From Pseudomonas agarici (GTDB lineage Bacteria; Pseudomonadota; Gammaproteobacteria; Pseudomonadales; Pseudomonadaceae), in the NCBI RefSeq assembly GCF_900109755.1, contig NZ_FOAR01000004.1, forward strand, positions 38,259 to 102,258: a DNA stretch of 64,000 bases, given 5' to 3'. Shown here in pieces: positions 8,957 to 18,962 of the stretch. Under the pieces are notes generated by a model, which did no database searches, was not told the origin of the DNA, and saw only the letters and a list, made by a program, of their open reading frames with translations. The translations under genes and the position numbers were made by a program. Positions within the stretch are counted from its first letter, which is position 1. Each line of letters starts with the position of its first letter.

Positions 8957-11824
8957 TCAATAACGACTCAGTAACCCAGCCAGCGCCTCTGCCGCCACTG
9001 GCCGACTGATCAGATACCCCTGCACCTCGTCACAGCCATGCAGCTTGAGAAACTCCAACTGCTGCGGGTTCTCCACGCCCTCGGCCACCACCTTCAGCCC
9101 CAGACTGTGAGCCATGGCGATGATTGCCCGGGTGATCGCCGCGTCTTCACTGCCCTCGCCAAGACCGCGAATAAAGCTCTGATCGATCTTCACGTAGTCC
9201 ACCGGAAAACGCTTGAGATAACTCAGGGACGAATAGCCGGTGCCGAAGTCATCGATGGCCAGCTTGACTCCCAGGTCGCGCAACTGCTGGAAGGTTGCGA
9301 TGATGTGCTCGACGCTGTCGAGCAACTGGCTTTCCGTCAGTTCGAGCTCCAGCAGATGCGGGGCCAGGCCAGTTTCCGCGAGCACCTGGCGCACCAGGCT
9401 GACCAGCTTGCCCTGGCGCAACTGGTGCACCGACAGGTTCACCGAAACCCGTGTCGGCGCCAGTCCCTGGCGCTGCCATTCACAGGCCTGCCAACATGCC
9501 TGGCGCAGCACGAACTCACCGATGGCGCCGATCAGCCCGGTCTCTTCGGCCAACCCGATAAAGTCCCCAGGCGGTACTTGGCCCATCGACGGGTGATCCC
9601 AACGGACCAGGGCTTCGGCGGCGTTCAGCCGGTCGGTCGCCAGGCAGAGCTTAGGCTGGTAGAACACCGTCAGTTGTTGTTCGTCGATAGCCTTACGCAA
9701 TTGGTTTTCCAGTTGCAGCCGTTCCAGGGTACTGGCCTGAAGGCTGTCGGTGTAGAACTGAAAGTTGTTGCCGCCCAGGTGTTTGGCATGTTGCATGGCG
9801 ATATTCGCCTGACTGACCAGCGCCGGGATTTCCCGTGCGCTGTCCGGCAACAAGCTGATGCCCATGGACGCGCTGACTACCAGCTCATGGCCCGCCACCG
9901 TCAGCGGCAGCCGCAGCTTACCGAGCAGACGCGTTGCCATCCGGGCCAGACTGGAGAGATTGCCGTAGGCATCGAATAGTACCGCGAACTCATCCCCGGA
10001 CAACCGGGCAATGGTTTCCGCTTCCGGCAGCGCATTGATCAGGCGTCGGGCCATTTTCTGCAACAACTGGTCGGCGACTTCATGGCCAAGGCTGTCGTTG
10101 AGCAGCTTGAAGCGGTCCAGGTTGATATGTAACAACGCCAGGCTGCGACCGCCCTGACGGGCACGCTGGTTGGCTTCGTGCAGACGCTCCTTGAACAGCG
10201 AGCGCTTGGCCAGTCCGGTCAGTTCGTCGTAGTGGGTCAGGTAGCGCATGCGTTCTTCGGACTCTCGTCGTGCCGAAAGATCGGCGAAGAAGCCTACGAT
10301 ATGACTGACCTTTCCACCCGCATCGCGCACGACATTGAGCTGCAACCATTGAGGATAAAGCTCGCCGTTCTTGCGTGCCTCCACCAACTCGCCCTGCCAA
10401 CTGCCGTGCTGCTCCAGGGACTGACGGATCATCGAATAGTGCCGCCTGGCATCGCGACTGCACGGCAGTTCGGCCACATTGCGCCCCAGCATGTCCTCGA
10501 TCTGATAGCCGGTCACCCGGCTGAACGCCTGGTTGACCGCCAGCAGCGCGTAATTCGGATCGAAGATTACGATGCCTTCGCTGGCGGCCTCGAATACCGT
10601 CGCCGCCAGCTGCCGTTGCACCTCCAGCTCCTTGCGGGAATTGATGTCGCGCCGGGTACCGACCATTCTGAGTACGCGGCCGCTGGCACTACGCTCCACG
10701 GCTCGCCCACGGTCCTCGATCCACACCCAACGGCCGTCGCCATGGCGGACACGGTATTCGATCAGATAGTCATCGGTGCGGCCCTTCAAGTGCTCCACCA
10801 GGGCGCGCTTGAGCGCAGGCAGATCGTCGGGGTGCAAACGCGGCTTGAGGTGGCTGAGCATTGCCGTCACGTATTCGGGATCCAGGCCGAACAGTTCCTT
10901 GATCTGAGTGTGATGCACTTCGTCGGTCTGCAGGTTCCAGTCCCATAAGCCGAGTTCACTGGCTTGCAGGGCCAGCGCCAGGCGCGTCTCGCTTTTGCTC
11001 AGCGCCCAATTCGCCCGGTCCAGTTCCAGGCTGCGCTGGGCGACACGGGTTTCCAGGCCAACCTGGGCTTCGCGCAACTCCAGCTCGGCACGGCGACGCT
11101 GTTCGACTTCCCGGGCCAGCTCCTGGTTGAGCTGCTCGCCGCGGGCCTGGGCCTGTTGCAGGTTTTCGATCAGGGCCTGGTTCTGGAAGCGTCGCAGCAG
11201 GCCACGCTCGATCAGTCGGTTGATCTGCAAGGCCACCACGCTCAGGGAGACCAGCAGGATCAGACCGAGCCAGCCCCAACCTTGTTGTGCCTCGGTCCCA
11301 CCCCAGAACAGATAGCCGATGGCCGGCAGCAGACAGGGTAAGGTAAAGCTCAGGAAAGCCGTGATGCTCACGGCATAGGCGACGCTGGCGGACAGGGTCG
11401 CCGCGCCGATCAGGCCAAAGACCCAGGCTTGTTCAAGCAAGCTGTCGGTGGGCACCAGGGCGATGCCGGCACAGGCCAGGGTCAGGCCGCTGACGGCGGA
11501 GCCCAGCAGGAACATGCGGCGCCAGATCGGCTGCGCCTGGCGGCTGGGAATCGCCGAATCGAACGCCGCCACCTGGATCACTCGCAGCGCCACCAGCGCC
11601 ATCAGCCACACCAGCCAGATGCTGACCAGCAGGTACCGCTGCGGGCTCCAGAGCAACCAGGCGCAGACCACGCCATTGATCAGCATGAACAGAGTGGGCA
11701 GCAACGAGCCCTGGTACAACAGGCGAGTACGTTCGACCGCCAACTCAGTGGCGAACTGCTTGCGGATAACCCGCCCCACCTCCGCAGAGGGGCTCAGCGC
11801 GTCGAAGCTGTGAGTCATGGGCAT
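8957..11824 (-). CDS. membrane sensor with PAS, GGDEF and EAL domains
   Basis: This protein of about 955 residues likely controls cyclic-di-GMP. The N-terminal ~230 residues hold about five membrane segments, followed by a coiled coil (~residues 230-290), two PAS domains with PAC tails (~295-540), a GGDEF domain and an EAL domain. The GGDEF signature reads SGDEF (RLSGDEFAVLF). The EAL domain keeps AAEALVRW, the DDFGTGYSSL loop and VKIDQSFI, as in active phosphodiesterases. I expect a dual or mainly PDE enzyme. ATG 11824 (MPMTHSF) is chosen; the upstream extension is cysteine-rich and unlike the family. It resembles PA5442, next to uvrD in P. aeruginosa. Confidence 0.9.
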   Translation of the reverse strand: MPMTHSFDALSPSAEVGRVIRKQFATELAVERTRLLYQGSLLPTLFMLINGVVCAWLLWSPQRYLLVSIWLVWLMALVALRVIQVAAFDSAIPSRQAQPIWRRMFLLGSAVSGLTLACAGIALVPTDSLLEQAWVFGLIGAATLSASVAYAVSITAFLSFTLPCLLPAIGYLFWGGTEAQQGWGWLGLILLVSLSVVALQINRLIERGLLRRFQNQALIENLQQAQARGEQLNQELAREVEQRRRAELELREAQVGLETRVAQRSLELDRANWALSKSETRLALALQASELGLWDWNLQTDEVHHTQIKELFGLDPEYVTAMLSHLKPRLHPDDLPALKRALVEHLKGRTDDYLIEYRVRHGDGRWVWIEDRGRAVERSASGRVLRMVGTRRDINSRKELEVQRQLAATVFEAASEGIVIFDPNYALLAVNQAFSRVTGYQIEDMLGRNVAELPCSRDARRHYSMIRQSLEQHGSWQGELVEARKNGELYPQWLQLNVVRDAGGKVSHIVGFFADLSARRESEERMRYLTHYDELTGLAKRSLFKERLHEANQRARQGGRSLALLHINLDRFKLLNDSLGHEVADQLLQKMARRLINALPEAETIARLSGDEFAVLFDAYGNLSSLARMATRLLGKLRLPLTVAGHELVVSASMGISLLPDSAREIPALVSQANIAMQHAKHLGGNNFQFYTDSLQASTLERLQLENQLRKAIDEQQLTVFYQPKLCLATDRLNAAEALVRWDHPSMGQVPPGDFIGLAEETGLIGAIGEFVLRQACWQACEWQRQGLAPTRVSVNLSVHQLRQGKLVSLVRQVLAETGLAPHLLELELTESQLLDSVEHIIATFQQLRDLGVKLAIDDFGTGYSSLSYLKRFPVDYVKIDQSFIRGLGEGSEDAAITRAIIAMAHSLGLKVVAEGVENPQQLEFLKLHGCDEVQGYLISRPVAAEALAGLLSRY

Positions 11825-12133
11825 TGTTCTTATAATGATTGAGCCATAAACATCGCAGGAGCATACACAAGCATCCACCCGGACCAAACCACTCCCGGTC
11901 ATAAAATGTAATAGATTTACCTCGGCAACAGCCCTCGATATACAGTGAAGTCAGCACTGACACCGTTTGCAGGCGATAACCGACCGATCGTCATCGGCGC
12001 TGCTTTTCCTCTGCTGGGTCCCCGAATCGTTCAGACGAACGGGCACGACTCCCTTGGCAGCCCTCGACAGGCCGAGATCGACCATCCGGCATTAGGGTTT
12101 GCCCGTGCGCAGCCAGCACCCTAGAATGCGCCG
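11825..12133. other. intergenic control region, sensor gene / uvrD
   Basis: This 309-base gap separates divergent genes and must hold both promoters. I see no convincing hairpin, repeat or regulator site in it. Short frames overlapping it are shadows. Confidence 0.5.
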
Positions 12134-14314
12134 ATGCGCGATGATCTCTCCCTTCTGCTGAACTCCCTCAACGATGCCCAACGCCAGGCCGTAGCAGCCC
12201 CCGTTGGCCGTCAGTTGGTCCTGGCTGGCGCCGGCTCCGGTAAAACCCGGGTGCTGGTGCATCGTATCGCCTGGTTGATCCAGGTCGAAAACGCCTCGCC
12301 CTACTCGATCCTGTCGGTGACCTTCACCAACAAGGCCGCCGCCGAGATGCGCCATCGTATCGAGCAGTTGATGGGCATCAGCCCCGGCGGCATGTGGGTC
12401 GGGACCTTTCACGGCCTTGCTCACCGTCTGCTGCGGGCGCACTGGCAAGAGGCCGGGCTGAGCCAGACCTTCCAGATCCTCGACAGCGACGATCAGCAGC
12501 GGTTGGTCAAGCGGGTGATCCGCGAACTGGGCCTGGACGAACAGCGCTGGCCGGCGCGCCAGGCGCAATGGTTTATCAACGGCCAGAAAGACGAAGGGCT
12601 GCGTCCACAGAATATCCAAGCCAGCGGCGACCTGTTCCTGGCGACCATGCGCAGTATCTATGAGGCCTATGAAGCCGCTTGCGCCCGCGCCAACGTGATC
12701 GACTTCTCTGAACTGTTGCTGCGTGCCCTCGACCTGTGGCGCAACAACGACGGTTTGCTCAAACACTACCAAAAGCGCTTCCGGCACATCCTGGTTGACG
12801 AGTTCCAGGACACCAACGCTGTCCAGTACGCCTGGTTGCGCCTGCTGGCCAAGGGTGGCGACAGCCTGATGGTGGTTGGCGACGACGACCAGTCGATCTA
12901 CGGCTGGCGCGGCGCGAAAATCGAGAACATCCACCAGTACTCCGAAGACTTCCCGGACGCCGAGACCATCCGCCTGGAGCAGAACTATCGCTCCACCGCC
13001 GGCATCCTCAAAGCGGCCAATGCCCTGATCGCCAACAACACCGGGCGCCTGGGCAAGGAGCTGTGGACCGACGGCGGCGAAGGCGAGGCAATCAACCTTT
13101 ACGCCGCATTCAACGAACACGACGAAGCGCGCTATGTGGTGGAAACCATCGAAAGCGCGCTGAAGACCGGTCTGGCTCGCAGCGATATCGCCATCCTGTA
13201 CCGTTCCAACGCCCAGTCGCGGGTGCTGGAAGAAGCGCTGCTGCGCGAGCGCATCCCTTACCGGATCTACGGTGGGCAGCGCTTCTTCGAACGCGCCGAG
13301 ATCAAGAACGCCATGGCCTATCTGCGCCTGCTCGAAGGCCGGGGCAACGATGCGGCGCTGGAACGGGTGATCAACGTGCCGGCGCGCGGCATCGGCGAGA
13401 AGACCGTGGAATCCATTCGCGAACACGCCCGCCACAGCCATGTGTCGATGTGGGAAGCCATGGGCCAGTTGATCGCCCATAAAGGCCTGACCGGTCGCGC
13501 CGCCAGTGCGCTGGGGACTTTTATCGAGTTGATCGAGAACCTGGCCGCGAAGACCAAGGATACGCCATTGCACCTGATGACCCAGATCGTCATCGAGCAA
13601 TCCGGCCTGATCGCCTACCACCAAGCGGAAAAAGGCGAGAAAGGCCAGGCCAGAGTAGAAAACCTCGAGGAACTGGTCAGCGCCGCACGCAACTTCGAGG
13701 TTGCCGAAGAAGAGCAAGAGCTGTCGCCGCTAGCCGCCTTCCTCGGTCACGCTTCACTGGAAGCCGGTGATACCCAGGCCGACGAGCACGAAGACAGCAT
13801 CCAACTGATGACACTGCACAGCGCCAAGGGCCTGGAATTCCCCTACGTGTTCCTGGTGGGCATGGAAGAAGGCCTGTTTCCCCACAAGATGAGCCTGGAA
13901 GAGCCTGGCCGTCTCGAAGAAGAACGGCGCCTGGCCTATGTCGGCATTACCCGGGCCATGCAGAACCTGGTCATGACCTACGCCGAAACCCGTCGCCTAT
14001 ATGGCAGCGAGACCTATAATAAAGTGTCACGTTTCGTCCGCGAAGTGCCGAAGGGACTGATCCAGGAAGTGCGGCTGTCCAATAGCGTCAGCCGCCCGTT
14101 CGGTGGCGGCCAGCAACAAAGCAGCAGCCTGTTTGGCGGTAGCAATATCCCCGATACCGGTTTCAGCCTGGGTCAGGCGGTTCGTCACAGTGTTTTCGGC
14201 GATGGGGTGATCCTCAACTTCGAAGGGGCCGGCGCCCAGGCACGGGTGCAAGTCAACTTCAGCGAAGGCAGCAAGTGGCTGATGCTCGGTTACGCCAAAC
14301 TGGAAGCCACCTGA
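12134..14314 (+). CDS. uvrD: DNA helicase II UvrD
   Basis: This 726-residue SF1A 3'-5' helicase acts in nucleotide-excision and mismatch repair. Motif I is LAGAGSGKTRVL, motif II DEFQDTNAVQYAWL, motif III DDDQSIYGWRG, motif IV LEQNYRS, and motif VI-type YVGITRA sits near residue 600. The C-terminal ~50 residues form the small Tudor-like domain (FGDGVILNFEG, LMLGYAKLE). The length and order are standard for pseudomonad UvrD. ATG 12134 matches the family start MRDDLSLLLNSLND. The downstream EamA gene begins 38 bases later and may be cotranscribed. Confidence 0.97.
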   Translation: MRDDLSLLLNSLNDAQRQAVAAPVGRQLVLAGAGSGKTRVLVHRIAWLIQVENASPYSILSVTFTNKAAAEMRHRIEQLMGISPGGMWVGTFHGLAHRLLRAHWQEAGLSQTFQILDSDDQQRLVKRVIRELGLDEQRWPARQAQWFINGQKDEGLRPQNIQASGDLFLATMRSIYEAYEAACARANVIDFSELLLRALDLWRNNDGLLKHYQKRFRHILVDEFQDTNAVQYAWLRLLAKGGDSLMVVGDDDQSIYGWRGAKIENIHQYSEDFPDAETIRLEQNYRSTAGILKAANALIANNTGRLGKELWTDGGEGEAINLYAAFNEHDEARYVVETIESALKTGLARSDIAILYRSNAQSRVLEEALLRERIPYRIYGGQRFFERAEIKNAMAYLRLLEGRGNDAALERVINVPARGIGEKTVESIREHARHSHVSMWEAMGQLIAHKGLTGRAASALGTFIELIENLAAKTKDTPLHLMTQIVIEQSGLIAYHQAEKGEKGQARVENLEELVSAARNFEVAEEEQELSPLAAFLGHASLEAGDTQADEHEDSIQLMTLHSAKGLEFPYVFLVGMEEGLFPHKMSLEEPGRLEEERRLAYVGITRAMQNLVMTYAETRRLYGSETYNKVSRFVREVPKGLIQEVRLSNSVSRPFGGGQQQSSSLFGGSNIPDTGFSLGQAVRHSVFGDGVILNFEGAGAQARVQVNFSEGSKWLMLGYAKLEAT

Positions 14315-14352
14315 GGTCGGTAGGACGATCCGTCAACGGAGATCGCAATCTC

Positions 14353-14793
14353 ATGGGTTCAGGCTTTTTTTCCTCCTGGATATTCTGGGCCCTGTTATCG
14401 GCTATCTTCGCCGCTCTGACCGCGATTTTCGCGAAGATTGGCATTGATAGCGTCAATTCTGACTTCGCCACCCTGTTGCGCACGATAGTGGTGCTGGTCA
14501 GTCTGGCCTTGATTTTGTACGTAACGGGCCAATATCAGTCATTGAGATCGATATCCGCCAAGAGCTATCTGTTCCTGATACTGTCAGGCTTGGCCACCGG
14601 TGCCTCCTGGCTCTGCTACTTTCGCGCCTTGAAAGTCGGCCCGGCATCGCTGGTGGCGCCGGTGGACAAGCTCAGCGTGGTGCTGGTGGCGATCATCGGT
14701 GTGCTGCTGCTCGGCGAGAAACTCGACCCGCGGCAGTGGGCCGGCATCGGAATGATTACCGCCGGCGTGGTATTGCTGGCTCTTCGACGCTAA
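14353..14793 (+). CDS. EamA-family small membrane transporter
   Basis: This 146-residue protein has about five hydrophobic segments, ending in GERL/GEKLDPRQWAGIGMITAGV, the EamA signature. It is a half-length member of the drug/metabolite superfamily (full EamA proteins have two such units), so it probably works as a dimer in the inner membrane. Substrate unknown. ATG 14353 is chosen because the transmembrane domain starts immediately after; an upstream frame extension overlaps uvrD and is unlikely. Confidence 0.8.
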   Translation: MGSGFFSSWIFWALLSAIFAALTAIFAKIGIDSVNSDFATLLRTIVVLVSLALILYVTGQYQSLRSISAKSYLFLILSGLATGASWLCYFRALKVGPASLVAPVDKLSVVLVAIIGVLLLGEKLDPRQWAGIGMITAGVVLLALRR

Positions 14794-14984
14794 CCCAGAA
14801 AACTTCATACAAAACTTGACGACATGCATGACAGACCAATGAGCATTGGTCCTGCTGCCTTTCATGAAACGTTCAGCTTTGGAATGAGAGGATCAGGCAA
14901 AAGCTGGAAACACTCTCCTGCTAGCCAGTAACATTTCACCTGTGCAGTATGGCGCGCGTGCACTCCACAAACGGGAATTCCCTT

Positions 14985-15851
14985 ATGCAACGTTTTCTTA
15001 GCATCGCCCTGGCGCTCTGCATCGGCCTGACGATGAGCCTCGACGCCAACGCCAAGCGCTTTGGCGGCGGCAAAAGCATGGGCTCGGCTCCGAGCCACCA
15101 GACCAGCCAGATGGCTCCTGCCGGCGGCAGCGGCGCAGCGGCTGTAGGTGCGGCCGGTGCCGCGGGCGCGGCAGCCAAGGCCGGTGGCGCCTCGCGCTGG
15201 CTAGGCCCTCTGGCCGGCATCGCCGCCGGTGGCCTGCTCGCGTCCATGTTCATGGGCGGCGGCTTCCAGGGCATGCAGTTCTTCGACATCCTGATCATGG
15301 CGGTCATCGCCTTCGTGATCTTCCGCTTTATCGCCGCCCGGCGCCGCAAGCAGCAGGAGCACATGGCTCCCGCCGGAGCGCCCTACCAGCGTGAAGTGTT
15401 CGAACAGCCAGCTCCGGCACAGAACTCGATCTTCGGCGGTTCGGCAGCCCCGACAGCCCCTCGTCGTGTGATCAACGCCCCGGCCTGGTTCAACGAAGAG
15501 CGCTTCCTGGAAGCCGCCCGCAGCCACTTCCAGTCGCTGCAGCAGCACTGGGATGCCAATGAAATGGACAAGATCAGCGAGTTCGTGACCCCGCAGATGC
15601 TGCAATTCCTCAAGCAGGAACGCGCAGACCTGGGCGACGGCTTCCAGTCCACCTACATCGACAATCTGCACGTACAGCTAGACGGCCTGGATGATCGCGC
15701 CGACAAGACTATCGCCACGCTGACCTTCAGTGGCGTGTCGAAGACCTCGCGTTTCGACCAGGGCGAGGCCTTCAGCGAAAGCTGGAACATGGAACGCCCG
15801 CAAGGCGACAACCAGCCCTGGCTGGTCGCCGGTATCCGCCAGAACGGCTAA
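14985..15851 (+). CDS. Tim44-like domain protein
   Basis: The 288-residue product begins with a signal-like helix (MQRFLSIALALCIGLTMSLD) and a glycine/alanine-rich low-complexity stretch. Two hydrophobic segments follow (~residues 75-115), then a charged linker with RRRKQQE and a C-terminal Tim44-like domain of about 130 residues (FNEERFLEAARSHFQSLQQ, then DEMDKISEFV-like and QMLQFLKQE). Such proteins are common, conserved and uncharacterised in Pseudomonas. They are likely inner-membrane proteins with a soluble NTF2-like fold. A strong terminator follows. A GTG-type start 36 bases upstream is possible but removes the clean signal helix. Confidence 0.8.
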   Translation: MQRFLSIALALCIGLTMSLDANAKRFGGGKSMGSAPSHQTSQMAPAGGSGAAAVGAAGAAGAAAKAGGASRWLGPLAGIAAGGLLASMFMGGGFQGMQFFDILIMAVIAFVIFRFIAARRRKQQEHMAPAGAPYQREVFEQPAPAQNSIFGGSAAPTAPRRVINAPAWFNEERFLEAARSHFQSLQQHWDANEMDKISEFVTPQMLQFLKQERADLGDGFQSTYIDNLHVQLDGLDDRADKTIATLTFSGVSKTSRFDQGEAFSESWNMERPQGDNQPWLVAGIRQNG

Positions 15852-15878
15852 TCCAGGGGCTTTGCCCACGGCAACACA

Positions 15879-15904
15879 AAAACCCCGGACTTGTCCGGGG
15901 TTTT
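15879..15904 (+). terminator. Rho-independent terminator after Tim44-like gene
   Basis: An 11-base stem (aaaaccccgga / tccggggtttt) with a cttg loop lies 27 bases after the stop codon and ends in a T-run, with A-run symmetry on the other strand. Confidence 0.85.
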
Positions 15905-15986
15905 GCATTTCACGATTGCACTTGTAACAAGCTACTGTATAAAACGCGTCATACACACCGCGCCATGAAGCGAGAGGATTGAGGCC

Positions 15987-16394
15987 GTGGAAGAAGTCAT
16001 CGAACAATTGCGTAAAGACAACGAACTGGTTCCGGTGCCCCTGGAGTTGCCCGACGAGGATCAGTTGGTCGAAGTGGAAGAGGAGCTGTTCATCAACATC
16101 CCCTTCGTCTTCAAAGAGTTCCTGCTGACCGTCAGTGACGTGGTCTATGGCAGCCTGGAGCCGGTGACCGTCACCGACCCACAGTCCCACACTTACCTGC
16201 CCGATGTGGCGGCCAATGCCTGGGACAGTGGCGTACCTCGGGACCTGATCCCGATCTGCCAGGACGGTGACAACTACTACTGCGTCGAGGAGGACGGCAC
16301 CGTGGTGCTGTGGTCCGGTGAAGAAGAGCTGATTACCGAGGAGTCCTGGGAGTCGGTCTGGCACTGGGCGCGGGACGTCTGGCTGGAAAGCTGA
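15987..16394 (+). CDS. SMI1/KNR4-family protein
   Basis: This acidic 135-residue protein starts at GTG 15987 with purine-rich bases upstream. It fits the SMI1/KNR4 (SUKH) fold: ELPDEDQLVEVEEEL, INIPFVFKEFLLTVSD, YLPDVAANAWD, IPICQDGDNYYCV and WSGEEE all match the family pattern. SUKH proteins are often immunity proteins in toxin systems, but this one sits among core genes with no toxin nearby. In Pseudomonas it is a conserved standalone gene, so a housekeeping role is as likely. Confidence 0.8.
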   Translation: MEEVIEQLRKDNELVPVPLELPDEDQLVEVEEELFINIPFVFKEFLLTVSDVVYGSLEPVTVTDPQSHTYLPDVAANAWDSGVPRDLIPICQDGDNYYCVEEDGTVVLWSGEEELITEESWESVWHWARDVWLES

Positions 16395-16423
16395 TTCACC
16401 CAACCACGGGGCATCTGGAGGTC

Positions 16424-18187
16424 TCAGTGCCCCGCCGCATCCTTGTTGTTCTCCAGCGTCTCCAGCAGGGCGACCTGCATCCGCGTATGCACGCGGATGA
16501 ACCAGCGCCACAGCACCGCCGCCACCGCTGCCGCAACCACGGCGATCAGCATCAGCAATTCTCTGGTCGGCAGGATGCTCGCTGACAGCGCCGAGAGCAG
16601 CAGGAAAATCAGCAGCAGCGAAAGGATCGGGATCACTTCGGCGATCACCCGCCGTACACGCTGGGTATGTCTGCCGGCCATCTCTGGCTTCACCCCCATT
16701 TCCGCCAGCAGCATCGACAGTGCCTTGAGTTTGCGATAGGCAGCGATCAGGAATGGCAGCGACAGCAGCAGTGCACCGCCCCAGATCAAAGCCTTGTGCC
16801 AGCTCGGCTCGCTGACCCAATCTTGCAGATAAGCAGCGATCGGCAGCGCAAAAAAGCCACCGGCAAAGAAAATTGCCACCACCAGCGCCAGGTTAACCCC
16901 GACCTGCAAGAGGATTCGCCGGATCATCGACGCCAGCAACGCACCCTCGCCCTGGGGTTGGATGCTGCGCAACCACTCGCCATAGAGGCTGAACACTCGC
17001 CCGATGCGTGGCGGCACCACTGCGGCCAGCTTCAACGACAGCGGGTCCGCCGCCCGGATCAGGTAGGGCGTGAGCAAGGTGGTGATTACCGATACCGCGA
17101 CGGCCACCGGATAGAGGAAGTGGCTGGTCACCTGCAAGGTCATCCCCAGCGCCGCAATGATGAAAGAGAATTCGCCAATCTGCGAAAGCCCCATGCCGAC
17201 CCGCAACGAAGTGCGGCCATCATTGCCGGCGATAAAAGCCCCCAGGCCGCAGGAAAGCATCTTGCCCAACACCACCGCCACGGTGATCACGACAATCGGC
17301 CAGGCGTAATCGAGCAGCACCGCCGGATCGAGCATCAGGCCGATGGCGACGAAAAAAATGGCGCTGAACAGGTCGCGAACTGGCTCGATCAGGCGCTCGA
17401 TCTTCAGCAACTGCCGCGACTCAGCCATGATCGCGCCGATCAGAAACGCACCCAGCACCATGCTGTATTCGAGCCTCACTACCAGCAGGCAGAAGCCGAA
17501 GCACAGCCCCAGCACAGTGATCAGCAGCATCTCGTTGCTGTCGAAACGAGCGACGTAAGCCAGCAGGCGCGGTACTAGCAGGATGCCGATCACCAGGGCC
17601 ACGATCATGAACAACGACAACTTGCCGACGGTGGAGAAGACTTCGCCGGAGCTCACCGTGCCGCTGACCGCAATGCTCGACAGCAGGGCGATGATGCCAA
17701 TACCGAGAATGTCCTCGACGATCAGTACGCCAAAGATCAGTTGCGCAAAGCGCTGTTTTTTCATCTTCAGGTCATTGAGCGCCTTGACGATGATGGTAGT
17801 CGAGGAAATGGCCAGGATCGCCCCGAGGAACAGCGAATCCATGGTGTTCCAGTCAAACCAGCGGCCAATCTCGTAGCCGATCCAGATCATCAGCACGATT
17901 TCCATGAACGCCGCGATAAATGCCGTCGCCCCGACCTTGAACAGCTTACCCAGGCTAAACTCCAGCCCCAGGCAGAACATCAGAAAGATCACCCCGAGCT
18001 CGGCCAGGATCCTGATGGTCTTTTCGTCGTGAATCAGGCCGAAAGGCGGCGTGTGCGGGCCGATGATAAAACCGGCGACGATATAGCCGAGGACCACCGG
18101 CTGCTTGAAGCGGTGGAACACGATGGTGACGACACCCGCCACCAGCATGATCACAGCCAGGTCCTGAATAAAACTGACGGCATGCAT
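16424..18187 (-). CDS. CPA2-family cation/proton antiporter (KefB-like)
   Basis: This 587-residue inner-membrane protein has about 12 transmembrane segments over the first ~390 residues (VVLGYIVAGFIIGPHTPPFG, FCLGLEFSL, LIGAIMAES), then two to four more hydrophobic stretches toward the C-terminus. This is the CPA2 architecture of Na+/H+ or K+/H+ exchange. There is no TrkA-N nucleotide-binding domain, so gating differs from KefB/KefC. Starts at ATG 18187. Ion specificity cannot be read. It is convergent with the SMI1 gene, 29 bases away. Confidence 0.9.
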   Translation of the reverse strand: MHAVSFIQDLAVIMLVAGVVTIVFHRFKQPVVLGYIVAGFIIGPHTPPFGLIHDEKTIRILAELGVIFLMFCLGLEFSLGKLFKVGATAFIAAFMEIVLMIWIGYEIGRWFDWNTMDSLFLGAILAISSTTIIVKALNDLKMKKQRFAQLIFGVLIVEDILGIGIIALLSSIAVSGTVSSGEVFSTVGKLSLFMIVALVIGILLVPRLLAYVARFDSNEMLLITVLGLCFGFCLLVVRLEYSMVLGAFLIGAIMAESRQLLKIERLIEPVRDLFSAIFFVAIGLMLDPAVLLDYAWPIVVITVAVVLGKMLSCGLGAFIAGNDGRTSLRVGMGLSQIGEFSFIIAALGMTLQVTSHFLYPVAVAVSVITTLLTPYLIRAADPLSLKLAAVVPPRIGRVFSLYGEWLRSIQPQGEGALLASMIRRILLQVGVNLALVVAIFFAGGFFALPIAAYLQDWVSEPSWHKALIWGGALLLSLPFLIAAYRKLKALSMLLAEMGVKPEMAGRHTQRVRRVIAEVIPILSLLLIFLLLSALSASILPTRELLMLIAVVAAAVAAVLWRWFIRVHTRMQVALLETLENNKDAAGH

Positions 18188-18473
18188 GGCGTGACGCTCC
18201 TGGTGTTTTTACAGAGAACCGGACAACCCACGACCGCTCGGCGAGCAGTCAATCCTCACCGTTCCCAGTGCAAAAAATTTTCCATGGCAGGCTTTTTGAA
18301 GATTAACACCGGGACTTTCAACAAAAAGCCGGTGCAATATGTAGAAACAGATCGCAGGGTGCGTGACCATGGCCCAATCGGTGGCGTCCCGTTATCGAGC
18401 ATCTGAAAAAATGAAGAAAGCGCCTGCCGAGGTGCCTGACCCCGTCCTTGCCTACCCTATCAGTGAGCGTGCT

Positions 18474-18959
18474 ATGGAACCCGGAAATGCCCAGCTATCG
18501 ATGACCGTTTTGATGACCCCGGATATGGCCAACTTCTCTGGCAATGTCCATGGCGGCACGCTGCTCAAGTACCTTGATGAAGTGGCCTACGCCTGCGCCA
18601 GCCGCTATGCCGGCCGCTATGTGGTGACCCTGTCGGTGGACCAGGTGATTTTTCGCGAGCCGATCCATGTCGGCGAGCTGGTGACCTTTCTCGCCTCGGT
18701 CAATTACACTGGCAACACCTCCATGGAGGTCGGGATCAAGGTGGTGACGGAGAATATCCGCGAGCGTTCGGTGCGCCACACCAACAGCTGCTTCTTCACT
18801 ATGGTTGCGGTGGACGACCAGCGCAAGCCAGCGGCGGTCCCACCGCTGCAACCGCAGAGCAGCGAAGACAAGCGGCGCTTCATGCAGGCGCAGCAGCGCC
18901 GACAGATTCGCCAGGAGCTGGAAAAGCGCTACCGGGAAATCAAGGCCGACGCGCCCTGA
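18474..18959 (+). CDS. hotdog-fold acyl-CoA thioesterase
   Basis: This 161-residue protein belongs to the YciA/BACH-like thioesterases: GNVHGGTLLKYLDEVAYACA is the hotdog helix with the catalytic Asp/Glu region, and SVDQVIFREPIHVGELVTF is the second strand pair. It hydrolyses acyl-CoA in the cytosol. The orthologue I recall in P. aeruginosa begins MEPGNAQLSMTVLMTPDMAN, so I take ATG 18474, although the frame is open from 18363 and ATGs there would add about 37 residues. The C-terminal ~30 residues are charged and helical. Confidence 0.88.
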   Translation: MEPGNAQLSMTVLMTPDMANFSGNVHGGTLLKYLDEVAYACASRYAGRYVVTLSVDQVIFREPIHVGELVTFLASVNYTGNTSMEVGIKVVTENIRERSVRHTNSCFFTMVAVDDQRKPAAVPPLQPQSSEDKRRFMQAQQRRQIRQELEKRYREIKADAP

Positions 18960-18962
18960 CAC

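Noticed and set aside
12092..13717. 541-codon minus-strand frame across uvrD
   Set aside because: Opposite-strand shadow of uvrD caused by high GC third positions.
16667..17578. 303-codon plus-strand frame across the antiporter gene
   Set aside because: Antisense to a clear transmembrane protein; very rich in Gln/Arg/His, typical of shadows.
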